Part shown: piece by piece, positions 1-8,909 of the stretch | How the letters are laid out: each line of letters opens with the position of its first letter | Position numbering within the stretch: the stretch's first letter is position 1 | Assembly: GCF_004571195.1 (NCBI RefSeq) | Contig: NZ_CP038271.1 | Location: 62,001-126,000 of the forward strand | Reading direction: 5' to 3' | DNA: 64,000 nt | Source of the DNA: Legionella geestiana | Lineage (GTDB): Bacteria > Pseudomonadota > Gammaproteobacteria > Legionellales > Legionellaceae | Made by a program: the position numbers and the translations under genes | Notes under the pieces: generated by a model | What the model was told of the DNA's origin: nothing | Database searches by the model: none | Seen by the model: only the letters and a program-made list of their open reading frames with translations

Positions 1-313
1 TATACAGATACTCATGTCCCCATGGGTCTTTGGGAAGGGATTTAAGGTATTGCTTCCAGTCGCGGGGCTCAGGATTTGTTGTGGGTTTTTCCACGAGCGC
101 CTGAAGTCCCTGGTCGGTTGAGGGGTAAAAGCCATTATCAAGCTTGTAGAGGTCGAGTGCATTTTGAATCGCAAGCACATCCTGGCGTGCCTTGACCACG
201 CGAGCCTCATCCGGTCGGCTGATAATTTTGGGCACCACAATGGAGGCGAGAATGCCAAGAATAACGACCACCACCATAATTTCTATTAACGAAAAACCGC
301 TTTGTCGCTGCAT
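1..313 (-). CDS. gspG: Type II secretion major pseudopilin GspG (3' end cut by window)
   Basis: This is the N-terminal 104 residues of the major pseudopilin of the type II secretion system, which polymerises into the periplasmic pseudopilus. The start shows the prepilin pattern GFSLIEIMVVVVILGILA, with the conserved Glu at +5 after the cleavage glycine and a long hydrophobic helix. It continues into the GspG-type core with NGFYPSTDQGLQALV and DPWGHEYLY. An SD-like GGAG lies 8 nt before the ATG at 313, and the gene follows gspF by 19 nt in the same operon. The gene runs off the left window edge, so its C-terminus is not visible. Legionella names this gene lspG. Confidence 0.95.
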   Translation of the reverse strand, partial: MQRQSGFSLIEIMVVVVILGILASIVVPKIISRPDEARVVKARQDVLAIQNALDLYKLDNGFYPSTDQGLQALVEKPTTNPEPRDWKQYLKSLPKDPWGHEYLY

Positions 314-332
314 GGATGTTTCTCCGGTTGAG

Positions 333-1532
333 CTAACCCACCAGTTGCTCCATCGAAAAAATGGGCAACAGGGTAGCAAGAACGATGAATAATACTACGG
401 CTCCCATAAAAAGGATAACCAGTGGTTCGAGCAGGGTCAGTGCGGTATCCACCAGCCGTTTGACTTCATTATCAAGGTGTGCGCCGGCTTTGTCCATCAT
501 TGCCGCGATTTGACCGCTTTTCTCACCACTGGCAATCAAATGCAGTTCCATCGGATTCAGAAATCCCGTCAGTTTCAGGGCATCACTGATACTGCTCCCC
601 TCACGAACACGCACACTGGCCTCGATAAAAGCATTACGCATGGCCATATTGGTAACAAGGCTTGCCGCAACGCGCATGGTTTCAAGCACACTGACGCCCG
701 CGGCAAAAAGAATGGAAAAGGTGTGAATGTAGCGGGCAATGTTAACAGTACGTACGAGCCACGACACAATCGGCAGTTTCAGCAGTATCCTGTCCCATGT
801 GAGTCTGATTTTGGGGTTGCCAAGGCTTTTTTTAAAACCCGCGAGCAGCAGCACGAAGGCTATAAGCAGAGGTAAGCCATAGCTTTTTATTCCATTGCTG
901 ATACTGATGAGTACCATTGTCATTTCCGGCAAGGTTTGTCCGGTACTCGTAAAGACCTCAATGATTTTGGGAACAACGAATGACAGCAGAAAACTGATGA
1001 TACCTGTTGACACGATAATCATGAGAATGGGATAAATCAGCGCCTGCTGAATTTTTTGGCGCGTCTGCTGTTGATTCTCTGTGTAGTCAGCGAGTTTTTC
1101 CAGCACGACATCGAGCCTTCCTGTCTGTTCACCGGCAGCAACGGTAGCGCGATAGAGTTCGGGAAAGGCCTGCGGAAATTCCGACATCGCCTGAGCCAGC
1201 GCATAGCCCTCAAGGACTTTCGCTCGCACCCCGATAATAAGCTCGCGAACGCGGTCTTTTTCTGTCTGTTCACTGACACCGCGCAGTGCTTCTTCCACAG
1301 GAATTCCGGCACCCAGCAGGGTGGCGAGCTGTCGCGTAAAGAGGGAAAGGGCTTCCGGCTTTAATTTTCCGCGGGTATTGCGGGGACTCTCGGCCTTTAA
1401 GGTGCTCACACTTGTTGGAAAAAGCCCCCGGTCGCGAAGGAGCTGTCGCGCCTGTCGTTCGGAATCTGCTTCCACGACGCCTTTTTGGGACTTCCCGGTT
1501 TTATTGAGCGCGACAAACTGGTAGGCACCCAT
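333..1532 (-). CDS. gspF: Type II secretion inner-membrane platform protein GspF
   Basis: The 399-residue product is the polytopic platform protein of type II secretion and works with the GspE ATPase to drive the pseudopilus. Two homologous T2SF domains are visible (about residues 65-190 and 265-390). Membrane helices lie near IYPILMIIVSTGIISFLL, around 215-240 and at the C-terminus. The motif EEALRGVSEQTEKDRVRELI and the ending LLPIFSMEQLV are typical of GspF. I start at the ATG at 1532, which gives MGAYQFVALN, the family N-terminus, with AGGA 10 nt upstream. An in-frame TTG at 1550 is possible but less likely. The gene is followed by gspG on the same strand. Confidence 0.95.
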   Translation of the reverse strand: MGAYQFVALNKTGKSQKGVVEADSERQARQLLRDRGLFPTSVSTLKAESPRNTRGKLKPEALSLFTRQLATLLGAGIPVEEALRGVSEQTEKDRVRELIIGVRAKVLEGYALAQAMSEFPQAFPELYRATVAAGEQTGRLDVVLEKLADYTENQQQTRQKIQQALIYPILMIIVSTGIISFLLSFVVPKIIEVFTSTGQTLPEMTMVLISISNGIKSYGLPLLIAFVLLLAGFKKSLGNPKIRLTWDRILLKLPIVSWLVRTVNIARYIHTFSILFAAGVSVLETMRVAASLVTNMAMRNAFIEASVRVREGSSISDALKLTGFLNPMELHLIASGEKSGQIAAMMDKAGAHLDNEVKRLVDTALTLLEPLVILFMGAVVLFIVLATLLPIFSMEQLVG

Positions 1533-1713
1533 GCGTGATGTATCCTGCAAAAAATAGGCTTCGGTGTTTCATGGTAATCGATTTTCATCCACAGGGCGAT
1601 GAAAATTAACGCTAGACCATGGCAGGAAAATACACTGTGGGGTAGACTGTTGCTGGTTCTGGCGGTAACTGTGCGACCGCGGTATTGGATGAGCAGAAAT
1701 TATTCAGGAGAGC

Positions 1714-3126
1714 ATGATGGGATCCAGTGAAGTACTCAGCGCCATTCGTGATAAAAACGCGAAGTTTGTGGATTTGCGATTTACCGATCCGCGTGGAAAA
1801 TGGCAGCATATTACCGTTCCGGCATCGGTGATTGACGAAGAGTTTCTCAAAGAAGGTAAAATGTTTGATGGTTCTTCCATCGAAGGCTGGCAAAAAATCC
1901 ATCAATCCGATCTTGCCATGAAACCTGATGTTTCTACCCTGCACCTTGACCCTTTTTACGAAGATACCACCGTCTCCCTTTGTTGCGATATTCTGGACCC
2001 TCAGACTGGCATGGGGTACAGCCGTTGCCCACGCTCCATTGCAAAAGCCGCGGAAGCATGGCTGTTATCTACCGGCATCGCTGACCGCGCCTTTTTTGGA
2101 CCGGAGCCAGAGTTTTTCATGTTTGATGACGTTCGCTGGAAAACCGGCATGAACGAAGCATTTTATCGTCTGGATTCGGAAGAAGGGTACTGGCGTTCAG
2201 GCCAGGAAATTGCGGGCGGAAATATTGGCCACCGTCCTAATGTGAAGGGAGGCTATTTCCCGGTACCACCCGTTGATTCGTCTCAGGACATTCGTTCCGC
2301 CATCTGTCTTGCTCTTGAGTCCGTTGGCATCAAGGTTGAAGCGCATCATCATGAAGTAGCGACTGCCAACCAGTGTGAAGTTGCAACCAGTTACGGCACG
2401 CCCGTTTGCAAGGCGGATGAAATGCAGTGGTTGAAATACATTGTGCAGAATGTTGCGCACAATTACGGCAAAACGGCGACGTTCATGCCGAAGCCACTGG
2501 TGGGTGATAACGGTAATGGCATGCATTGCCACCAGTCACTGCAGAAAGATGGGGTTAATATTTTTGCCGGTGATAAATACGCGGGGCTGTCTGACACTGC
2601 ACTTTACTACATTGGCGGTATTATTCGTCATGCCCGTGCGCTCAATGCCCTGACAAACCCCGCAATCAACAGTTACAAGCGTCTGGTGCCAGGTTTTGAG
2701 GCCCCGGTCTTGCTTGCTTATTCTGCACGTAACCGCTCAGCGGCTATTCGCATCCCGCATTGCAGCAACCCCAAAGGGCGGCGCATTGAAGTCCGTTTTC
2801 CTGATCCGATGGCAAACCCGTATCTTGCGTTTTCAGCGATGATGATGGCAGGCATTGACGGCATTCAAAAGCGTATTCACCCGGGCGACCCAATGGATAA
2901 GGATTTGTACGACCTGCCGCCGGAAGAGCTGTCTGATGTGCCAACTGTGTGCAGCTCGCTTGAACAGTCGCTCGAATATCTTGAAAAGGATTGCGAATTT
3001 CTGCTGCAGGGGGATGTATTTTCCCGCGAGTTCCTGCACAGCCTTATAGAGGCGCGCACAAAGGAAATCGATGCGTTTCGCATGCTGGTGCATCCTTACG
3101 AGTTTGAGCTTTATTACAGCTTGTAA
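1714..3126 (+). CDS. glnA: Type I glutamine synthetase
   Basis: This enzyme condenses glutamate and ammonia to glutamine using ATP in the cytoplasm. The 470-residue length is that of the dodecameric GSI-beta class. Visible signatures are [16 protein letters not shown] at the N-terminus, [16 protein letters not shown], the ATP-binding [11 protein letters not shown], and NRSAAIRIP. The adenylylation site is present as LYDLPPEE with Tyr399, so GlnE-type covalent control is expected. CAGGAG precedes the ATG at 1714 with 3 nt between; a second ATG follows directly. The gene is divergent from the gspF operon. I could not find a convincing sigma-54 promoter in the 160-bp gap. Confidence 0.97.
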   Translation: MMGSSEVLSAIRDKNAKFVDLRFTDPRGKWQHITVPASVIDEEFLKEGKMFDGSSIEGWQKIHQSDLAMKPDVSTLHLDPFYEDTTVSLCCDILDPQTGMGYSRCPRSIAKAAEAWLLSTGIADRAFFGPEPEFFMFDDVRWKTGMNEAFYRLDSEEGYWRSGQEIAGGNIGHRPNVKGGYFPVPPVDSSQDIRSAICLALESVGIKVEAHHHEVATANQCEVATSYGTPVCKADEMQWLKYIVQNVAHNYGKTATFMPKPLVGDNGNGMHCHQSLQKDGVNIFAGDKYAGLSDTALYYIGGIIRHARALNALTNPAINSYKRLVPGFEAPVLLAYSARNRSAAIRIPHCSNPKGRRIEVRFPDPMANPYLAFSAMMMAGIDGIQKRIHPGDPMDKDLYDLPPEELSDVPTVCSSLEQSLEYLEKDCEFLLQGDVFSREFLHSLIEARTKEIDAFRMLVHPYEFELYYSL

Positions 3127-3137
3127 GGTTTTTTTAT

Positions 3138-3174
3138 GAATTTCGAGGGGATAGATGTTTGCCCCTTGAAATTC
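3138..3174. repeat. 13-bp inverted repeat between glnA and htpG
   Basis: Arms 3138-3150 and 3162-3174 pair over 13 bp with one mismatch (a possible G-T pair) around an 11-nt loop. There is no T-run on either strand after the stem, so it is not a standard intrinsic terminator. The right arm contains the CTTGAAA -35 box of the htpG heat-shock promoter, so it could act as an operator or as the end of the glnA transcript. Confidence 0.6.
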
Positions 3175-3193
3175 AGATAAGTCCCCCCCATAT
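3165..3193 (+). promoter_or_regulatory. Sigma-32 heat-shock promoter of htpG
   Basis: CTTGAAA at 3165-3171 and CCCCATAT at 3186-3193 are separated by 14 nt. Both boxes match the sigma-32 (RpoH) consensus CTTGAAA / CCCCATnT with near-ideal spacing. The predicted start lies about 25-28 nt upstream of the htpG ATG at 3228. Heat induction of htpG is established in other bacteria; its use here is inferred from the match. Confidence 0.85.
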
Positions 3194-3227
3194 GCCGTAA
3201 CACGTTATTCATGGAGAACCTGTTACG

Positions 3228-5102
3228 ATGAGCACTAAACAACAAACCATGGGGTTTCAGACTGAAGTCAGTCGTATGCTGGATCTCGTTATCCACTCCC
3301 TCTACAGTAACCGTGAGATTTTTCTGCGTGAGCTCGTATCCAATGCCTCCGATGCTCTTGATAAGCTGCGTTTTCTGGCTCTAACGGATGCCGGGCTATA
3401 CGAGAACGATTCCAATCTTCGCATCGTTGTCGCCTGTGATGAAAAGAAAAAAACCATCACTATTACCGATAACGGCATTGGTATGAACTGGGATGAAGCG
3501 GTACAAAATCTCGGTACTATCGCAAAGTCTGGTACTAAAGAATTTCTTGGGAACCTCACCGGCGAAAGCGCAAAAGATTCACAGCTTATTGGCCAGTTCG
3601 GTGTGGGCTTTTATTCAGCATTTATCGTAGCAGAGAAAGTGACAGTGAAAAGCCGACGAGCGGGTGCGGCTCCTGAAACGGGCATTGTCTGGTCCTCCAA
3701 CGGGCAGGGCGAATTTACCATTGAGGAAGAAAAACGCGCGGAACGCGGTACCGAAATTACCCTTCACTTAAAGCCTGAAGCTGAGGAATTCTTAAGCGAC
3801 TGGAAGCTTCGCGGCATTATCACCAAATACTCCGACCACATCTGCTGGCCCATCGCCATGAAAAAGCAGGCTGAGGAAGAAGAGGGTGCTACAGAAGAAC
3901 TTGAAACCGTTAACAAGGCTACCGCTCTCTGGACACTGCAAAAAGCCGATATTACCGATGAAGAGTACCAGACACTCTATAAACACATTTCCCATGATTA
4001 TCAGGATGCACTTTGCTGGGCGCATAATCATGTAGAGGGCAAGCAGGAATATATCAGTCTTTTGTATATTCCGAGCCACGCACCTTTTGACCTTTGGCAG
4101 CAGGAGACCCGTCACGGACTGAAACTGTATGTCAAGCGAGTTTTCATTATGGACGATGCCGCGCAGTTTCTGCCGCGCTACCTGCGTTTTGTAAAAGGTA
4201 TTGTGGATGCCGGTGATTTGCCGCTTAACGTATCCCGTGAAATTCTGCAGGATAATAAACAGGTTGACAGTATTCGCGCAGCTTGCACCAAACGCATTTT
4301 ATCCCTGCTCGAGAGGCTTGCGGATAATGAGCCTGAAAAGTACCAGAAATTCTGGAAGGAGTTTGGTGCAGTTCTTAAGGAAGGCCCGATTGAGGACTTC
4401 GCCAATAAAGAAGGCATCGCAAAACTTCTGCGCTTTGCAACAACCGCTTCTGAGGGAGAGGCGCAGACGGTGTCACTTAAAACGTATGTTGAGCGCATGA
4501 AAGAGGGTCAGGATAAGATTTATTACATCACAGCCTCCAGTTACAACGCTGCAAAAAACAGCCCGCACCTTGAGTTTTTCCGTAAAAAGGGTATTGAGGT
4601 GCTGTTGTTGTCTGACCGCGTCGATGAGTGGCTCGTGGGTTATCTATCTGAATTTGAAGGCAAGTCTTTGCAGTCGGTCAGCAAGGGCAAGCTCGATATG
4701 GAAGATACGGAGTCTTCAAAAGACCATGAAGAACAGGAAAAGAATCTTGCACCGATGCTTGAACACATGAAGCGCGTGCTTGAAGGGCGTGCCGAAGACG
4801 TGCGCATTACGCATCGCCTGACAGATTCACCGGCGTGTGTTGTAGCGCCAGAGCATGGCATGGGTCTTGAAATGCAGCGCATTTTACAGGCTGCAGGTCA
4901 GGCACTTCCGGGTGTTAAACCGGTATTCGAGATTAATCCCGAACATCGTTTAATCGAGCGTTTGCATGACATTTCAGACGATACCCTGTTTGAAGAGTGG
5001 GTGAACCTGCTCTTTGATCAGTCAGTGCTTGCCGAGGGCGGTACACTGGATAATCCTGCAGACTTTGTGAAGCGCATGAACCAGCTTTTAATGCGCGGTT
5101 AA
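3228..5102 (+). CDS. htpG: Hsp90-family chaperone HtpG
   Basis: The 624-residue protein is the cytosolic bacterial Hsp90, an ATP-driven dimeric chaperone. The GHKL ATPase domain shows [15 protein letters not shown], the nucleotide-binding DNGIGM and the lid region [11 protein letters not shown]. The middle domain carries [11 protein letters not shown] and [11 protein letters not shown], and the C-terminal dimerisation domain ends near [11 protein letters not shown]. The length is normal for the family. The ATG at 3228 follows a weak SD (GGAGA). A sigma-32 type promoter lies directly upstream. A transporter gene begins 4 nt after the stop and is probably co-transcribed. Confidence 0.97.
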
Positions 5103-5106
5103 GTCG

Positions 5107-5766
5107 GTGTTGGAAGTCAAAAAAAAGCGCTCACGGTCCTTGTGGACGGTGAGCGCTCATATTTTTCTGATTGCTGCAAGCAATGTACTGGTGCAGTATC
5201 CGTTTGTTATTTTTGGTCTGCACACGACCTGGGGCGCTTTTACCTACCCCTTTATTTTCCTTTTAACAGATTTATCCACGCGCATACAGGGCGTCAAATA
5301 CGCGCGTCAGACAGTTTTTCAGGCGATGGTGCCAGGGCTTTTGGTGTCGTATCTGGCGGCGATTATGCTTTCAGCGCCTGAATGGGTGTGGCAGGTATTA
5401 TCAACACTGAAGTTGGAGCCGCTTCGGATTGCCATTGCCTGCTTTGTGGCTTATGTTTTCGGGCAGTTGTCCGACATTCTTGTATTCTCGCGCTTTAAGA
5501 AGATGCGCGCCTGGTGGTGGGCGCCCATGGTATCAACCACCCTGAGCAGTGCACTCGATACGTTTCTCTTTTTTGCGCTCGCCTTTTACGCGAGCAGTAA
5601 TCATTTTATGGCGGAGCACTGGCCTGAAATTGCGCTGGTCGATATGGGGTTTAAAATTGCCATGAGTCTTGTGGCGATTGTGCCGCTTTATGGCATATTA
5701 GCCGCGTGGGTGCTGCGTCGGAAGTCTATGCGTATCAGCCAATTTTTAAATAAGGCATTGTATTAA
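5107..5766 (+). CDS. yhhQ: YhhQ/VUT-family queuosine precursor transporter
   Basis: This 219-residue membrane protein belongs to the YhhQ (VUT, ECF-like) family, which imports the 7-deazapurine precursor preQ0 for tRNA queuosine synthesis. The family block NVLVQYPFVIFG...TWGAFTYPFIFLLTDL is clear. About six hydrophobic segments follow, including QLSDILVFSRFK and the SALDTFLFFALAFY segment. The first usable codons are GTG at 5107 and TTG at 5110; there is no early ATG and no strong SD, which fits translation coupled to htpG 4 nt upstream. The function is known for E. coli YhhQ and inferred here. I see no separate preQ1 riboswitch because there is no leader. Confidence 0.85.
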   Translation: MLEVKKKRSRSLWTVSAHIFLIAASNVLVQYPFVIFGLHTTWGAFTYPFIFLLTDLSTRIQGVKYARQTVFQAMVPGLLVSYLAAIMLSAPEWVWQVLSTLKLEPLRIAIACFVAYVFGQLSDILVFSRFKKMRAWWWAPMVSTTLSSALDTFLFFALAFYASSNHFMAEHWPEIALVDMGFKIAMSLVAIVPLYGILAAWVLRRKSMRISQFLNKALY

Positions 5767-5778
5767 ATAGGTTTTTTT

Positions 5779-6335
5779 GTAGGCTGGGTTGATTGACGCG
5801 AAGCCTTGCATCGGGTATCCCCAAAGGCAGGATGCTTTTTCGCGCATCCTATCCCGCGCTTATCAGCGCAGGCTACGGCATTTTATATATAAAACAACGA
5901 CTTATGGTAGGCTGGGTTGAGCGCAGCGAAGCCCGGCATCGGGTATCCCCAAAGGCCGGATGTTTTTTTCGCGCATCCTATCCCGCGCTTATCAGCGCAG
6001 GCTACGGCATTTTATATATAAAACAACGACTTACGGTAGGCTGGGTTGATTGACGCGAAGCCTTGCTTCGGGTATCCCCAAAGGCCGGATGCTTTTTCGC
6101 GCATCCTATCCCGCGCTTATCAGCGCAGGCTAAGGCATTTTATATATAAAACAACGACTTACGGTAGGCTGGGTTGATTGACGCGAAGCCCGGCATCGGG
6201 TATCCCCAAAGGCCGGATGCTTTTTCGCGCATCCATCCCGCGCTTATCAGCGCAGGCTACGGCATTGTGCTAATTATTTACCATTGTGCGGTAGGCTGGG
6301 CTGAGCACGGCGAAGCCCGGCATTGGTTCTCATTG
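5779..6335. repeat. Tandem array of ~128-bp palindromic repeats (4 full, 1 partial)
   Basis: Units beginning GTAGGCTGGG start at 5779, 5907, 6036, 6164 and 6291, a period of 127-129 bp. Each unit opens with GTAGGCTG and closes its core with CAGGCTAC, which are imperfect inverted repeats. Inside are smaller palindromes: a GGGTT...AAGCCC hairpin, GGATGC...GCATCC, and GCGCT-TATC-AGCGC. The first three spacers carry the perfect palindrome TTTTATATATAAAA. The last unit is cut after the first hairpin. Apparent reading frames across the array simply repeat and are not genes. A lone copy lies at 25154-25200 in the opposite orientation. The elements look like dispersed palindromic repeats that have been amplified in tandem. 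Confidence 0.9.
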
Positions 6336-6433
6336 TATACCGCGATCCCTGTTTAAAAAAATCCGCTAAGCCTCCGTTAAGTTTCCATTGTCATAATATT
6401 GCTTCGTTTGATTTTTTATCTACCGGAGTTACC

Positions 6434-7627
6434 ATGAGCGACTTGCGTACCATGTGGAACGAACTGCAATACGTTTTTAATCTGACTTCACTTGATGAGA
6501 GCGCAACGGATGCCGAAATTGTTGCGCGTTTTTATCACGAAGCACAAATCCTCCTTAACAGTGAAGCAAGGATTGCCTTTGCGCTGACTCAGTTTTTTGC
6601 AGAAGTATATCCGGACTGGCTCACACTCCTGGTGGAAGCGGGCGGAGCGGACGCGGCTGAGGGTCTGCAGCTGATGGTCGCAACGCAAGAATCAGCAGCC
6701 TTACAGGCGGAAACCGTTACATCATCATCTTCTTCGTCTGCCTCTTCTTCTTCCTCATCGTCTGAGCCTGAATGGATGATAAAAATTCGCGAAAGGCGTC
6801 AGGCGCGTATGGATGCACTCCCGCAAAGTGAAAGAGAGCGCATTTTTGCGGTGGCAAGACCCGTAGAACGAGGAATACAAGAGAAGCTGGATGCTCTGAG
6901 TTCAGCTCAAGGTGGCTCTGCTAAACGTGAACAGGGCAATGTTGGAAAATTAGATATGGGTCGTTTTAGTCAGATTCCGTTGATGGTGCCAATGCCAGCT
7001 CCAAAAGCGACTCAGGTTCCACCGTCCGCTGCTCCTGCCCCTCAACCACTCCCGCGTCCAGCCGCATCGCAACCGGCAACATTTTTTAGATTTCCAAGCC
7101 CACCGTCTACTCCACCTTCGGCTGATGTTTCTCCTGTCCAGACAGTTGCGGTAGAAATATTGCCGCTTCATGTTCGTATCAGTGGAGCTGTTTCGCAGGC
7201 TGTGGAGAAGTACTTGCGATACCATGGTGCCGAGTATGATGAAAAGCAGTCAAATACGGAGTTGAACCAGGGTGCCGGTCCTTCATTCGGGCGTCTCAGT
7301 GCTCTGGCACATGGCGAATCAGGCCTGCAGAGCGCTAATGAATTCGGCAGGAATTTTGTACGTGATTCAGGTACGGATGCTTTAGCAATAGGCTTGCTTG
7401 TCAGTAAAATCAGAACTGCGAGCCATTCGCCGCATTCTTTTGGGACGTTTCTCGTGACTGAAGTTAATGCACTTCTTCGTAATGAGGGAATTGCAGAGGA
7501 CAGATTGCCGCAAAAGGGCTTTTTTATCAAAAACTATAACAAAGAAGAAGCCGCTGCTAAATTTGAAGTGATTCTGGGCGAGTTGATTGAAAAGCAACCG
7601 ACCCGTGAAATGACATTCAGCAACTAA
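6434..7627 (+). CDS. Unknown serine- and proline-rich protein, candidate secreted effector
   Basis: I do not recognise this 397-residue protein. The N-terminal ~100 residues look helical and globular (MSDLRTMWNELQYVFN, LTQFFAEVYPDWLTLLVEAGG). Next comes a run of serines near residues 98-112, a charged stretch (KIRERRQARMDALPQSERER), a long proline/alanine-rich linker (about 190-235) and a second globular region to the end. There is no signal peptide or membrane helix. The ATG at 6434 follows CCGGAG; an upstream in-frame extension lacks an SD and runs into the repeat array. A serine homopolymer linker and absence of export signal are seen in several other effector-like proteins of this window. 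The effector role is a guess. Confidence 0.75.
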   Translation: MSDLRTMWNELQYVFNLTSLDESATDAEIVARFYHEAQILLNSEARIAFALTQFFAEVYPDWLTLLVEAGGADAAEGLQLMVATQESAALQAETVTSSSSSSASSSSSSSEPEWMIKIRERRQARMDALPQSERERIFAVARPVERGIQEKLDALSSAQGGSAKREQGNVGKLDMGRFSQIPLMVPMPAPKATQVPPSAAPAPQPLPRPAASQPATFFRFPSPPSTPPSADVSPVQTVAVEILPLHVRISGAVSQAVEKYLRYHGAEYDEKQSNTELNQGAGPSFGRLSALAHGESGLQSANEFGRNFVRDSGTDALAIGLLVSKIRTASHSPHSFGTFLVTEVNALLRNEGIAEDRLPQKGFFIKNYNKEEAAAKFEVILGELIEKQPTREMTFSN

Positions 7628-7644
7628 ATCCGCAGCATTGATTG

Positions 7645-7676
7645 CCCCTCTCCCGTCAGTGGGAGGGGGGTTATTC
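7645..7676. terminator. Hairpin between converging genes
   Basis: CCCCTCTCCC (7645-7654) pairs with GGGAGGGGGG (7661-7670) over 10 bp with one G-U pair and a 6-nt loop, followed by TTATT. It lies 17 nt past the upstream stop codon. The T-run is short, so it is a modest terminator for the plus-strand gene. It slightly overlaps the stop codon of rmuC on the other strand. Confidence 0.6.
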
Positions 7677-8909
7677 AGTTAACAGCAGTTCTTTCTTATC
7701 AAGTTCTACAGACTCAATTTTTTGAAAACGCTGAGTAATTTTACGCGCAGAGGTGTTTACTTCTGTCGCATCCTGTTGTGCCATGTCGATGTGTTTGGTG
7801 AGTTTTTCCATCCGCTTTTCAAAACGCTGAAAATCGTCGGCAAGCGCTACCAGATGTTGCTGAATAATATGAATTTGCTTACGCGTGGCATCGTCCTTCA
7901 GCACCGCTTTTGCCGTGGTTAGTACCGCCATCAGAGTGGTGGGGGACACGAGCCAGACACGTTCACGCTGCGAAAGGGTCACGATTTCAGGATAATTGGC
8001 GTGAATTTCAGCGAAAATGACTTCGGCTGGAATAAAGAGCATTGCCCCGTCACTGGTTTCATTCTGAATAATATACTTCTCGGCAATGTCGCGGATATGC
8101 TTTTGCAAATCTACACGAAACTGCTGTTGCAAAGCCTTGCGCTCAATACTGGTTGGCGGTGTATCGATGAGCTTTTGGTAGGTTTCAAGCGGAAACTTCG
8201 CGTCAATCACTACCATTCCGGTAGGCTCGGGTAAAAACAGTACGCAATCGGCACGCTTTTGGTTACTGAGCGTGTATTGCATTTCATAATGCCCGGCGGG
8301 AATCATGTTTGTGACAAGACTTGCGAGCTGTACTTCTCCAAAGGCGCCGCGTGAGCGTTTATCCACGAGTATATCCTGCAGGCTGACCACGTGGCTCGAC
8401 AGCTCGGAGATTTTTTTCTGTGCCTCATCGATAATGGTCAGGCGGCGCACTACATCGGTGAAAGTGCTCGAGGTTTTTTCAAACCCTTCGGCCAGCTTGT
8501 GATTGACCTGTTGTGTAAGGGCATGCAGCTGATTACGCACCTCTTCGTTCAGCGTCTGTACATGCGAGGTCAGGCCACTGGCATGCATCTTAAAACTCTG
8601 GTGCATTTGTTCGCGCATGTCAGCCATCTGGCGCTGCAGCGTTTCTGTGACCAGCTTGTGGGTTTCAAGATGTCCCTGTACGAGCTTTTCCTGGACATCC
8701 TGCTGACCACTCTGAAACGCCTGATGCAGAGTGAGGGCAGTCTGGTGGAGACGATCGGTCAATGCTTCCTGGATGCGTCCCGACTCCTCAGAAGCGTCCT
8801 GCTGACGCCCACGTACCGAACGCGCAATCCAGGCTCCGAGCAGCAGCTGCATCAGAACAAAAGCTATCAGCACATCAGGCAGGGTGAGCGTCTGCAGGTA
8901 TTCTCTCAC
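7671..8909 (-). CDS. rmuC: RmuC-family DNA recombination protein
   Basis: The 412-residue product has the RmuC layout: an N-terminal membrane anchor (LPDVLIAFVLMQLLLGAWIA), a long coiled coil (about residues 40-190), and a restriction-nuclease-like core with RGAFGEVQLASLV, ADCVLFLPE and VIDAKFPLETYQKL. RmuC proteins are known to limit inversions and recombination at short repeats. The start is a GTG at 8909 preceded by AGGA with 7 nt spacing. It overlaps the stop of the upstream exported-protein gene by 4 nt (GTGA), so the three minus-strand genes here form one operon. The link between rmuC and two secreted proteins is probably just operon neighbourhood. Confidence 0.9.
   Translation of the reverse strand: MREYLQTLTLPDVLIAFVLMQLLLGAWIARSVRGRQQDASEESGRIQEALTDRLHQTALTLHQAFQSGQQDVQEKLVQGHLETHKLVTETLQRQMADMREQMHQSFKMHASGLTSHVQTLNEEVRNQLHALTQQVNHKLAEGFEKTSSTFTDVVRRLTIIDEAQKKISELSSHVVSLQDILVDKRSRGAFGEVQLASLVTNMIPAGHYEMQYTLSNQKRADCVLFLPEPTGMVVIDAKFPLETYQKLIDTPPTSIERKALQQQFRVDLQKHIRDIAEKYIIQNETSDGAMLFIPAEVIFAEIHANYPEIVTLSQRERVWLVSPTTLMAVLTTAKAVLKDDATRKQIHIIQQHLVALADDFQRFEKRMEKLTKHIDMAQQDATEVNTSARKITQRFQKIESVELDKKELLLTE

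Noticed and set aside
1551-1713. Sigma-54 promoter for glnA
   Set aside because: TGGCAG occurs but no GC element at the required distance.
3792-4115. Long antisense frame inside htpG
   Set aside because: Codon pattern follows htpG; many such shadows exist in the long core genes and none has a ribosome site.
5793-6356. Open frames of 60-86 codons inside the repeat array
   Set aside because: They repeat the same peptide once per DNA unit (for example ASYPALISAGYGI) and have no ribosome sites; they are by-products of the repeats.
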